Positions 1-10,815 of a DNA stretch of 64,000 bases are shown here, piece by piece. Below the pieces are notes generated by a model, which did not search any database, was not told the DNA's origin, and saw only the letters and a list, made by a program, of their open reading frames with translations. The stretch comes from Eulemur rufifrons (lineage: Eukaryota > Chordata > Mammalia > Primates > Lemuridae), in contig NC_091002.1 in the NCBI RefSeq assembly GCF_041146395.1, positions 4,892,501 through 4,956,500 on the forward strand, written 5' to 3'. The stretch's first letter is position 1. Every line of letters begins with the position of its first letter. A program made the position numbers and the translations under genes.

Positions 1-331
<331 letters not shown>

Positions 332-1789
332 AACGTGTTAGGTTTTTTTGACCATCTTTTAAACTGGCTTGCTTTTTCCTTGATGAATTGTAAGAGCACT
401 TCATACATTCAGGGTATAGATTCTTTATCAGAGGTTTTTTGTGAATATTTTCTCCCAATCTATCACTTATTTATTCATTTTTAAAATGTGTTTTGATGAG
501 CAAAAGTTCCTTGTTTAGATGAAATCTAATTTATCAGTTATTTCTTTTATGGCCATTGCTTTCTGTGCCTAAGAAATCTTCATCTGTTCAGGTCACAAAG
601 ATGTGTGTCTTTCTGAAGTTTTTACAGTTTTCTTTGGCTTTTTATTTTGGTTTCCGCTCCATCTCCAGTTAGTTTGGTGTATGATGTGGTGCAGGAGCTG
701 AGCTCTCTCCACTTCTTCCTCTCCTCCCACGCCCCCAGCACAGATCCCATTTATGTCAGCATTATTTATGGAAAATGCTTTTCTTTCCTTTCTGAATTAC
801 TTTGGTTTCTTGGTCAAAATCAGTTGATGGAATAAGCATGGGTCTATCTCTGGACTCTAGGGTTTCCGTGGGTCTTTCTGTCTGTCGTTATGCCAGGACC
901 AGACTGTTTCGATTCCTGCAGCTTTATATTAAGTCTCAAAGTTAGATAATAAAGTCCTCTAGCTTTATTCTTCTTTTTCAAGATTGTTTTGACTATTCTA
1001 GGTCCTTCAAATTTTCATGTAACTTTTGCAATCAGCTTATCAATTTCTGTTTTTAAAAACATGCCAGATGCTGGTTAGGACTACATTAGATCCATAGGTA
1101 AATTTGGAGAGATCAGACTCTTGCTGTGAAGTCTTTCAGCCTGGGAGCATGATCGATTTCTCTGGTTATATAGGTCTGCGGTAATTTCTCTCAGTAATGT
1201 TTATAGTTTTTAGCCCAACACTTTGCAAGTCCTATGTTAAAATTTCTTCCTGGGTTTTCTTTTTTCTGGTATTTTTCTATGCTGTGGTTAACATAGTTGT
1301 CTCTTATTTTCCAGTAGTTTGTTGATGGACTATAAAAACACAATCTGTGTGTGTGTTGACGTTGTGTCCTGAGACCTTGCGTCCTGAGACCTTGCTAAAC
1401 TCATTTATAGTCTCACTGATAGTTTTGATGATTCCTTAGGATTTTCTACACAAACAATCATGTCATTCATGAACAGGGACAGTTTCACTCCTTCCTTTTC
1501 AATCTTTGTGCCTTTTATTTTCCTTGCTTTCTCATACTGAGTAAAATTTCTAGTACAATATTGAGTAGAAGTGATGAGAATGGACATTTTTGCATTGCGC
1601 CCAAATCTTGGGGCAAAAATGTTCAATATCTCATCATTAAGTATGAGCTTAGCTTTCGTACAGGTACCCTTTATCGGAGTAAGCAAGCTCCCTTCTATTT
1701 CTAGCCTGCTGAGAGTTTTGATTTATTTTTGTCAAGGGTCAGTGTTAGATTTTGTCAAGTGTTTTTTCCTGTGTCTATTAAGTTGATCA
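332..1789 (-). mobile_element. L1 fragment, antisense (ORF2 region)
   Basis: AT-rich sequence that reads as decayed L1 ORF2 on the minus strand. For example, the segment near 1405-1686 encodes an L1-like GTKIEKEGVKLSLF stretch, and 340-600 corresponds to the C-terminal ORF2 region. It is fragmented and has many stops. The RPL30 copy inserted at its left and an LTR-like element interrupts it at about 1790. No host gene is visible. Confidence 0.75.
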
Positions 1790-2615
1790 TATTGCCAACC
1801 TAAATAACAAAGAGAGGCTCTCTAAAAGATGATATTTATTTGAGAATAGGGCATTGCAATGAATACACGTGCCATAGTAAACTATGAGCATATTCAGGGA
1901 GGTAAAGGAAGACAAAGGTTTTTAAAGGGAAAAATGAGGAGGATTACATAATTGTTTTGAGATAATTGTACTTGGCTACGAGGATCGATAACAAATGGGT
2001 GATGCCAGTTTGAGGTTGGACAGGCAGTGACTGGGCAGACGTCATCCTGGAGTTACTTTTTGTGTAAGGCTGTGTTGGCCTTTGGGCAATGCTGTGGCTT
2101 TTGTAGAGTCTTTTGTAATGGTTTTTGTTATCAGGAATTTATGCATGAGAACCCTCCCTTGGTGGCCTTCCCTGGCTCTATTTCAGGGCTTCTAAGTTTT
2201 TCTTTCTTTTTTTTTTCTTTCTTTTTTTCGTTTATTTCTTTCTTTTTCCTTTTTTTTGAGGCAGAGTTTTGCTCTGTTGCTCAGGCTAGAGTGCCGTAGC
2301 GTCAGCCTAGCAATCTCAAACTCCTGGGCTTAAGCAATCCTCCTGCCTCAGCCTCCCATGTAGCTGGGACTACAGGCATGTGCCACCATGCCCGGCTAAT
2401 TTTTTTCTATTTTTAGTTGTTTGGCTAATTTCTTTATTTTTTTTTTAGTAGAGACAGGGTCTCACTCTTGCTCAGGCTGGTCTCGAACTCCTGACCTTGA
2501 GCGATTCTCCCGCCTCGGCCTCCCAGAGTGCTAGGATTACAGGCGCCACACCCAGCCGTAAGTTTTTCTTTTTTTTAACACTAGTGACTCCATTTTGATT
2601 CTGATGACTTTTACA
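1790..2615. mobile_element. Unassigned ERV LTR-like repeat, split by an Alu
   Basis: Roughly 470 bp of non-L1 sequence (1790-2205 and 2572-2615) interrupts the L1, which resumes with an L1-like ttctgttaatatggt at about 2634. Phrases such as tgatgccagtttgaggttggac and tgactccattttgattctg look like an old ERV LTR, but I cannot name the family. An Alu sits inside it. No protein-coding portion is seen. Confidence 0.4.
2206..2558 (-). mobile_element. Alu (strepsirrhine-type), minus strand, with target-site duplication
   Basis: A complete Alu in reverse orientation: T-rich tail at the left, both monomers, and a degenerate 5' end (acacccagccg) at the right. A 13-bp duplication taagtttttcttt lies at 2193-2205 and again at 2559-2571. 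The gtgccgtagcgtcagcctagc segment is the lemur/galago Alu type. It inserted into the LTR-like repeat. Confidence 0.9.
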
Positions 2616-3460
2616 TTATGATATTTCTCCTTTATTCTGTTAATATGGTAGAATGTTTGGTTTTTAAAATCTTTTAAAGTGATCTTGAATCCCTAGAATA
2701 AACCCTACATGGTTGTGGTGTATTATCTTTTTAATATATTGATGGATTTGATTCACTAATATTTACTTAAGAATTTTTGCATGCTCATGAGGGCTAGTAA
2801 TCTGTAATTTTTCTTTCTTGTAAAGTCGTCTGTTCCTAAAAGTTTTGGCATGAGGGTTATTCTGGCCTAATAAAATGAGTTGGAAAATGATCCCTTCTCC
2901 CTTTTCTGAAAGGGTTTAAGTAAAATTTGTTTTTTCCTTAAAATTTACCTGTGAAACCACCTGGGCTTGGAGTTTTCTTTGTGGGAAAGTTTTTAATAAC
3001 AACTTTGGTATTTGATAGCTACTGTATTATTAAGACTCTCTATTTTATCTTGTGTCAGTTTTGGTGAGTTACGTTTTTCAAGAATTTTTCCATTTCACTC
3101 AAATTGGCATAAGTTTGTTTATCACATGTCCTTGTCCTCTTTTCGATGGTGTCTGTGGGATCCGTAATGACGGTCTCTCTCTCCCACTGACTTCGGTGGT
3201 GCCCACTCCCGCTCTGTCTCACCTGTTGATTTTGCTAGGAGTCAGTCTTTTCAAAAAAAAAGACTTTCTTGTATTGTTTATTTCCATCTTATTGATTTCT
3301 GCTATTAACGTTATTAATAGTTCCAGTTTTCTCCTTACTTTGATTTTAATTAATTTGTTTTTATTAAAATAGAAGGATTCGTTTTAAGGCTTTTTGTCCT
3401 TTCCAATATATGCGCTACGTATTTCCCTGTTCAAGGGAAAAAACCTGGCTTTTTGTTTTA
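2616..3460 (-). mobile_element. L1 fragment, antisense (ORF2)
   Basis: Continuation of the L1 ORF2 antisense sequence after the LTR-like insertion (gatggatttgattcactaat, cacctgggcttggagttttc and similar L1 landmarks). No intact ORF. A further repeat begins at about 3470. Confidence 0.7.
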
Positions 3461-3469
3461 CTATAATCT

Positions 3470-4222
3470 CACAGCACATTACACTCCTGTGACTCGAAGT
3501 GGGGGGGTTTCTCTTCATCCATTAAGCAGTTCTCCAGTGGACACCTCAGTATCCTAAGCGTCCCATACAGCTCAGCTCTGACTCCGTCTGCCTGGAAACA
3601 GTGTCCCATCCCACCGTTACGGGCTCCGTCCCACAAGACTGCTCCCCCCTTCAGATGGAATCGCAAGTCCCCGGTTGTGACCTGTGTTTCTGACCAGCTG
3701 GCTATAAACTGGGGTTCCCACGCCCCCCTCTTTGGGTTTGATCATTTGCCAGGATGGCTCACAGAACCCGGGGAAACGCTCTCCTTACGTTCCCCGTTTA
3801 GAGTGAAGGCGCCGATGCGCTGCCCGATGAAGAGGTGGGTAAGTGAGGTGGGCGCGCAGACCTTCCCTGCCCGCTCTGCCTGCGCCCCCTCCCAGCACCC
3901 CCACCAGCTCGGCAACCCCAAAGCGCTTCCAATCTTGTTGGTTAAGAGTTTTCATAGCACCTGATTTCCAGCAGCCGCCTCCCTCCCTGAGGGCTAGTGG
4001 GTTTAGGGCTGAAATTTCTAATCTCTACTCACCAGGCCTTCCTGGCAGCCAGCTCTATTCTGAGGCTATCTGGGGGCTCATGAGCATAAATCCAGATGTG
4101 ATCAAAAGGTCTTGAGGCAAAAGACAATCCCATCACTAAGGAAATTCCAAAGGTTTTAATAGCTAGGAGACAGAAACTCGGGAGTAAGACCAAATATATT
4201 TCATACTATAACACACCCTGTA
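3470..4222. mobile_element. Unassigned LTR-like interspersed repeat
   Basis: A GC-richer block embedded in AT-rich L1, which resumes at about 4225. Phrases such as ggggttcccacgcccccctc, tttgatcatttgccaggatgg and gaccaaatatatttca belong to an old LTR-type repeat I recognise but cannot name with certainty. Open frames here are short and unrelated to any family I know. I do not call a gene. Confidence 0.4.
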
Positions 4223-4442
4223 AGGATTTTGTTCGCTGCATTTACAAATTTCATGTGCTGCATTTTTATTATCATTCAGTTTGAAATGTTTCTTGATCTT
4301 TTGTGGCCCAGAAATTGGGTCTGTCTTGATGAATATTCCGTGTGCAATAGGAAAAAATATGTAGACACGGTAGTTGTTGGTGTGATGTCCTTCAACTGTA
4401 AATTAGGCCAAAGTAGTTGATGTCAACCAGGTCTTCTATCCC

Positions 4443-4655
4443 TGCGGTCCCCAGTCCCCGGGCTGCAGACTGATGCTGGTCTGTGGCCTGCTAGGAACCA
4501 GGCTGCCCCGCGGGAGGTGAGCAGGGGACCAGCGAAGCTATGGCTCTATTTAGAGCTGGGGCCCATCGCTCGCCATCGCCACCCCCGGTCTGTGGAAGAA
4601 TTGTCTTCTGTGAAACCGGTCCCTGGTGCCACAAAGGTTGACGACCGCTGTTCCA
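4443..4655. mobile_element. hAT-Charlie non-autonomous DNA transposon (MER1-type)
   Basis: The ends are near-inverted: ggtccccagtccccgggctg at the left and the complement of the same motif (aaccggtccctggtgcca...gaccgctg) at the right. This matches MER1-type Charlie elements as I remember them, internally deleted. It interrupts antisense L1 sequence. Confidence 0.6.
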
Positions 4656-5280
4656 TACCCTTAACTGATTTTTTAAATCTACTATTCTAGCAATTACTGA
4701 GAGAGGGTTGCCAAAATTTCCAACTATGATTGTGGATTTCTGTGTTTCTCTCTTAGATATGTTAGTTTTTGCTTCATGTATTATAAAACTTTATTCGATA
4801 CATATACATCGATAGTTGTTATATCTTCCCAATACACTGACTTTCTCTTACTGTGAAGTATCCCTCTTTGTCTCTGATAATACTCCTTGTCTTAAAGTCT
4901 ATTTTGTCTGATAGTAGAACAGCCACTCCAACTTTCTTATGATTAGTATTTGCATGGTATATCTCTTTCCACCATTTTAATTTCAACCTACCTTGGCTTT
5001 GTAGTTAATGTATGACTTTTATAACTTCATATACTTGGGTACTACTTTGTATCAGTCTGACAATTTCTGCCTTTTAATTGAAGTATTTATTCCATTTATA
5101 TTTAATATAATTATTGATACAGTTGTGTTTAGAGCTGCTGTTTTTCTATTTGTTTCTTTTTTTGTCAATGTTCATTTGTTCCTCCTTTCTTGCCTTCTCT
5201 GGGTTAGTTTAATAGTTTTTTACTATTCCATTCTGTCTTTGCCATTGTCTTTTGTACTTAACAGACGATTTTTAGAGTAG
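4656..5280 (-). mobile_element. L1 fragment, antisense (ORF2)
   Basis: Decayed L1 ORF2 read in reverse, ending where a second L1 copy's 3'UTR begins at about 5281. The 90-codon plus-strand frame at 5008-5280 is only the complement of L1 and is not a gene. Confidence 0.65.
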
Positions 5281-6016
5281 TTTTAGGTGTCCAGAAAATT
5301 GAAAAATGTACAGAGTTCTCATACAACCATCCTACCCCTAGCCACAGTTTCCTCTGTTATTAACATTTTGCATTAGAGTGGTACACTTGTCACAATTGAT
5401 GAGCTAATAATGGCCCATTGTTATTAACTAAAGTCTGTAGTTTACACTAGGGTTCACTCTGTGTAATACATCCTGTGGATTTTGAGAAACATATAATGAC
5501 ACGTATCTGTCATCACAGCATCATACAGAATAGTTTTACTGCCCCCAAAATCTCCTGTGCTTCACCTGTTTGTCCCTCCCTCCCCTGAACTCCTGGCAAC
5601 CACTGATGATTTTACTCTCTTCATAGTTTTACCTTTTCCAGAATGTCATTTAGTTGAAATCATAGTCTGTAGTCTTCTCAGATTGGCTTCTTTCATTTAG
5701 CAATACGCATTTAAGATTCCTTCATGTCCTGATGGCTCATTTCTTTTTAGTGCTGACAATATTTCATTGTACGGATGTAACACCTGCTAAAGGACATAAT
5801 TGGTCACTTCTAGGTTTTGGCAGTTATGAATAAAGCTGCTATAAACATCTGTGTGCAAGGTTTTATGTGGACATAAGTTCTCACCTCTTTTGGGCAAATA
5901 CAAGGAGCAGGATTGCCGGATCATATGGTAAAACTATGTTTATTTTTATAAGAAACTGCCTTCCAAAGTGGCTGTACCATTTTGTATTCCCACCAGCAGT
6001 TGGGAATGAGGGTTCC

Positions 6017-6101
6017 TTTTTTTCCCCTTTAATTTAAAGAGGTTTATTCTGAGCCAAATATGTGTGACTGTGGCTCAAGAAGCCATGAGCAAGTGGTCTC
6101 C
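6017..6101 (-). mobile_element. Short retroposed ERV LTR 3' end with A-tail
   Basis: On the minus strand the insert reads LTR sequence, then AATAAACCTC, then ctttaaatt, then an A/G-rich tail. Imperfect 13-bp duplications flank it (gaatgagggttcc at 6004-6016, aaatgagagttct at 6102-6114). A second, longer member of the same family starts at 31686 and continues past the point where this copy becomes A-rich. The tail starts about 15 nt after AATAAA, as a cleaved and polyadenylated transcript would. Confidence 0.55.
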
Positions 6102-6238
6102 AAATGAGAGTTCTTATTCCCCCATATCCTTGCCAGCATTTGGTGTTGTTAGTGTTTTGGATTTTAGCCATTCTAATAGATGTGTAGTGGTATCTTATTG
6201 TTACATTAATTTTCAATTCCTTAAAAACATGACTTTGA

Positions 6239-6579
6239 TTTTTTTTTTTTTTTTTTTTGAGACAGAGTCTCACTCTGTTGCCCAGGCTAGAGTGAGTGCC
6301 GTGGCGTCAGCCTAGCTCACAGCAACCTCAAACTCCTGAGCTCAAGTGATCCTCCTGTCTCAGCCTCCCGAGTAGCTGGGACTACAGGCATGCACCACCA
6401 TGCCCGGCTAATTTTTTTCTATATATATTTTTAGCTGTCCATATAATTTCTTTCTATTTTTAGTAGAGATGGGGTCTCGCTCTTGCTCAGGCTGGTCTCG
6501 AACTCCTGAGCTTAAACGATCCGCCCACCTCGGCCTCCCAGAGTGCTAGGATTACAGGTGTGAGCCACCGCGCCCGGCC
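6239..6579 (-). mobile_element. Alu (strepsirrhine-type), minus strand
   Basis: A full-length reverse Alu from the T-tail to cgcgcccggcc. It has the ctatatatatttttagctg linker and gccgtggcgtcagcctagct typical of lemur Alus. It is close in sequence to the copy at 10126-10469 and so looks young. It abuts a second Alu and probably inserted in that copy's A-tail. Confidence 0.9.
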
Positions 6580-6870
6580 TTTTTTTTTTTTTTTTTTTTT
6601 TTGAGACAGAGTCTTGTTCTATCACATGGGCTACAGTGCCATGATGTGATCATAGCTCACAGCAACCTCAAAGTCCTGGGCTCAAGCCTCAGCCTCCCAA
6701 GTAGCTGGGACTACAGGCATACATCACCATACATGGCTAATTTTTGTAATTTTAGTAAAGACAGGGTCTCGCTCTTGTTCAGGGTGGTCTTGAACTCCTG
6801 AGCTCAAGCAATCCTCCTACCTTGGCCTCCCAGAGTACTGGCATGACAGGAGTGAGCCACCGCACTGGCC
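6580..6870 (-). mobile_element. Alu, minus strand (older copy, head-to-tail with the previous Alu)
   Basis: Reverse Alu with a T-tail at 6580-6602 and a degraded end, accgcactggcc. It is more diverged than its neighbour. The left arm has a gap near aagcctcagcctccc. Confidence 0.88.
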
Positions 6871-7620
6871 TTGAGCATCTTTTCACATGCTTATTTGCCA
6901 TCTGTGTACCTTCTTTGGTGGAGTCTGTTCAGATCTTTTTCCCAATTTTAAATTGGGTTGTTTTCTTATTGTTGAGTTTTTAGAGTTCCTTTTATATTTT
7001 GGATATCTGTTCTTTATCAGACATATAGTTTGCAAATATTTTTCCCAGTCTGTTACTTGTCTTTTCATTCTCTTGACAGTGTCTTTTACAGAGCAGAAGT
7101 TTTTAGTTTTAGCGAAGTCCAAATCATCAACTCTTCCTCTTGTGGATCCTGCTTTTGATGTCATCATCAAGTGATCGCCAAGTCCAAGACCACCTAGATT
7201 TTTTCCTATGTTATCTTGTGGTAGTTTTATAACTTTCAGTTTTATATATTGGTCTATGATCCATTTTGAGATCATTTTTGTGAAATGTATAAGGTCTGTA
7301 TCTAGTTTTTCTTTTTCAAATGTGGGTATCCAGTATTTCAGTGCTATTTGTTGAAAAGATGATCCGTTTTCTGTTGAATTGCCTGTACTCTTCTGTCAAA
7401 GACCAGTATCGTGGGTCTATTTCTGGGCTCTCTGTTCTATTCTGTTGATCTATTTGTCCTTTCTTTGGTCAATACCACACTGCCTTGATTAAGTTTTGAA
7501 GTCTGGTAGTGTCAGTCCCCTGACTCTATTCTTCACCTGCAATGTTGTGCTGGTCATTTGGGGTCTTTTGCCTTTTTATACAAACTGCAGAATCAGTTTG
7601 TCAATATCTACATAACAACT

Positions 7621-8815
7621 TGCTGGAAGTTTATTTTTTTTACAATCTTTTATTATATTAAAATACAAATAACATAAAATTGACCATTGTAACCATTTTT
7701 AAGTATTCAGCTCCATGGTGTTGAATACATGCATAATGCTACGCAGCCATCACCACCGTCCATCTCCATACCTCTTTCATATTACAAGACCCAACTCTAT
7801 GACCATTAAACACCAACTACCTATTTCCTCCTCCCCAAGTCCCTAGCAGCCACCATTCTACTGTCCGTCTCTATGATTTTGACTACTCTAAGTATTTTAT
7901 ATAAGTGAAGTCCTACGGTATTTTGGGGGATTTTTTGTGACTGGTTTATTTTACTCAGCATAATGTCCTCAAGGTGCATTCATGTTGTAGCATATGTCAG
8001 CATAGCCTTGCTTTTTAAAGGCTGAATAATATTTTATTATATGAATAGACCAGATTTTACTTATCCAACTTCTGGGTTGCTTTTGTGTTTTGTGTTTTAA
8101 TAATGCTGCTCTGAACATGGTGTACAAATATTTCTTTGAGACCCTGCTTTCAATTTTTGGAATAGATACACAGAAGTGGAATTGAAGTTGCATCATATGG
8201 CAATTCAATTTTTTTTACTATTTTTATTTTTTGAGGAACAGCCAATACTGTTTCCCACAGCGGTGGCACCATGTGACATTCCCGCCCACAGTGCACAATG
8301 TTCCCATTTTCTACATCCTTGACAACACTTTTCCTTTTCTTTTATTATTATTATTAGAGTCATCCTAATGAGTGTTAGGTGGTATCAAATTGTGGTTTTG
8401 ATTTGCATTTCCCTAGTGACCAGTGATGTTGAACATCTCTTCATGCGCCTATTGGCCATTGGTGTATCTTCTTTGGAGAAATGTCTGTTCAAATCCTTTG
8501 CCCATTTTTGAATTGGGTTGTTTTTTGTTGTTGAGTTTTAGGAGTTCTCTATATATTCTGGTTATTAATCCCTTGTCAGACAGATGACTGGAAAATACTT
8601 TCTCCCAGTCCATGGGCTGCCTTTTCACTATGTTGATACTGTCTTTTGATGCACAAAAATGCTTAATTTTCAGGAGGTCCATTTTGTTGCCTCTGCCTTT
8701 GGTGACATATCCAAGAAATCATTGCCAAAGCCAATGTTATGAGGCTTTTACTCTGTGTTTTCTTCTAAGAGTTTTAAGTCTTACATTCACGTTAAAAGTT
8801 TAGTTAGATTACGTT
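7621..8815 (-). mobile_element. L1 3'UTR plus ORF2 C-terminus, antisense
   Basis: A second antisense L1 copy placed after the previous one. The old 3'UTR lies at 7621-8340, then the ORF2 C-terminus on the minus strand (8449-8682) with LLKIKHFCASKDS, MDWEKVFSSHLSDKGLITR and ELLKLNNKK motifs. Stops and frameshifts are present. Confidence 0.8.
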
Positions 8816-8989
8816 AAGAGTTTTAGGTGAAGAGGAAATGTGGGACATCGTCAGTAGGAGACAGTGCGGGGCACAGAGGAGAGTGGCGTGAACGTGGACT
8901 GTCGGTGCCTGTGGGAGACGATGTCACACTTGAGAAATAGCAGTTTTCATAAAGGCTGTGAAATACTTGGCTCAACATATGATGAAAGA
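8816..8989. other. Linker between two L1 fragments
   Basis: A short stretch with no gene or recognised repeat, between an antisense and a sense L1 fragment. Confidence 0.4.
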
Positions 8990-10111
8990 GTAAAGGTGCT
9001 GGAATAATCTAGTGATTCATATAATAAAGGACAAAGTTAAAAAAGACATGTGGACATTGATAGATACATTAATAGATACACACATCCAATGACAAAGGAT
9101 AAAATGAGATCTCTACCTCTCATTATAAACAAAAATAAATTCTCAGATCCATTAAAGGCCTAAATATAAAAGCAAAACTGTAAAACTTTTACAAGAAAAG
9201 GAAACATCAGGATGGGGAGGATTTCCTACACAAGAAACAGGAAACATAAGCCTTAAAGGAAAAGATTAATAAAAGTAATTACTTTTTGCCAAATGAAAAG
9301 ACAACCACACTCCAGGATAAGGTATTTGCAAACCCCGAAGGAGTGGTGTCCAAAGTATGTGCAATGAACTCCTAGAAATCAATCCAGAAGTGAAAAGACA
9401 AGCCACGTTTCTGACAGCCAGAGATGGTCACACACAAGATGACACGACAATCAGTAAAGACGCTTCGCTGGGAACTGTGGAAATGAGGATGAGGACAGGA
9501 TAGCCCTTCACAGAAAGCAGAGTGGTGGCAAAGACACCAAGTTCTGGGGGAGGCAGGAAAGGTGGGTTCCCCGCGGTGCCGCCAGGGTGTGACTCACACC
9601 TGTGCACGCGTCGGGACCTTCACTGCGCACAGCAATCCCGCAGAGCCGAATGCGCACGCCCTCTGATCACGCCTGGGCGTGAGGCTCGGAGGAAGTCTGA
9701 CCTGTGAGCAAGAAGGCAGGTGAAAGGGTTTTCCCTGCGCACCGATGATAACAGTGAAGAAGGAAATAAGCTAAGAGCACCTCAGCAGGGGATGCTAAAT
9801 AAACCGTGGTTTATCCACACGTGGGGTATGCAATATATTTATACCAGATAAATGAACCAATCACCACAAAATGAATCTCAGAAACCTAACATTGAGTGCA
9901 AAAGAGCATATTGCATAAAGATTAAATACGGTATGACATCATTTAGGTAAAGTTTTAAAATGTCCAAATGATGCACTGTAATGTGTGTGGACACACACCG
10001 TTACGACACAAGCACAGCTACATGCCTGGGAATGACCCACCACCGACTCCAGCTGAGTGCGACCCAAAGGGTCAGGGGGCAGGATGATGGGGAAGCTCTG
10101 GCTATTCCTGT
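8990..10111 (+). mobile_element. L1 fragment, sense (ORF2 end and 3'UTR)
   Basis: Reads as the L1 ORF2 3' end and then 3'UTR on the plus strand (acaagaaaaggaaacatcag, then aaatgaatctcagaaacc, then a tacggtatgacatcattt motif). The central 9520-9720 part is GC-rich and more weakly assigned. No intact ORF. Confidence 0.6.
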
Positions 10112-10118
10112 AAGTTTA

Positions 10119-10125
<7 letters not shown>

Positions 10126-10149
<24 letters not shown>

Positions 10150-10469
10150 GAGACAGAGTCTCACTCTGTTGCCCAGGCTAGAGTGAGTGCCGTGGCGTCA
10201 GCCTAGCTCACAGCAACCTCAGACTCCCGAGCTCAAGCGATCCTACTGCCTCAGCCTCCCGAGTAGCTGGGACTACAGGCATGCACCACCATGCCCGGCT
10301 AATTTTTTCTATATATATTTTTAGCTGTCCATATAATTTCTTTCTATTTTTAGTAGAGGTGGGGTCTCGCTCTTGCTCAGGCTGGTCTTGAACTCCTGAG
10401 CTCAAACGATCCGCCCACCTCGGCCTCCCAGAGTGCTAGGATTACAGGCGTGAGCCACCGCGCCCGGCC
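10126..10469 (-). mobile_element. Alu (strepsirrhine-type), minus strand, perfect target-site duplication
   Basis: A full-length reverse Alu with a T28-type tail. A perfect 14-bp duplication aagtttatagcttt lies at 10112-10125 and 10470-10483. It has the ctatatatatttttagctg linker seen in the 6239 copy. The intact duplication and low divergence suggest a recent, lineage-specific insertion. Confidence 0.95.
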
Positions 10470-10483
10470 AAGTTTATAGCTTT

Positions 10484-10687
10484 AAAAATAAAAGGGAAAT
10501 GTGGACCAAAGATGGAAAAAAATTTAAACTGTTGAAGTGTAGAACATTGTGTTTTAATTTTGATGACAATGCAAACTGAATTTCAGTGGTAGATACATAT
10601 GTGTTATGCACAGTCTCCATGCTTACATTTTTCCTGATTCAAAATAAAAGAACTATGCATGGAAAGAGGCTATTCTAAGTTAGATCA
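10484..10687. other. Remainder of L1-derived sequence
   Basis: AT-rich sequence continuing the L1 3' end past the Alu. No gene seen. Confidence 0.4.
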
Positions 10688-10815
10688 GTTAGCAGCCACT
10701 AGCCATACACAGCTTTGAGCATTGGAAATGTGGCTGGTCCAACGGAGATGTGCTCTAAGTGTAAAATACAACCAGATTTCCAAACTTAGTATGAAAAAAA
10801 AGATGTAAAATGTCT
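10688..10815 (-). mobile_element. hAT-like DNA transposon fragment (MER family, not named)
   Basis: agcagccactagccatacac, gagcattggaaatgtggctg and ttagtatgaaaaaaaa are landmarks of a common ancient mammalian DNA transposon family. I cannot fix the family name. Confidence 0.45.

Larger units (their letters stand above)
5281..7620 (-). mobile_element. L1 (L1M-type) 3'UTR and ORF2 end, antisense, carrying three insertions
   Basis: The left part is an old L1 3'UTR in reverse. The right part (6883-7275) encodes, on the minus strand, the ORF2 C-terminus: LKVIKL, DLDFAKTKNFCSVKDT, KRQVTDWEKYL and related motifs. The copy is interrupted by a short retroposed LTR tail (about 6017-6101) and two Alus (6239-6870). 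It is not intact. Confidence 0.8.

Noticed and set aside
6883..7275. 130-codon minus-strand frame as a host gene
   Set aside because: It is the C-terminus of L1 ORF2 in a decayed element.
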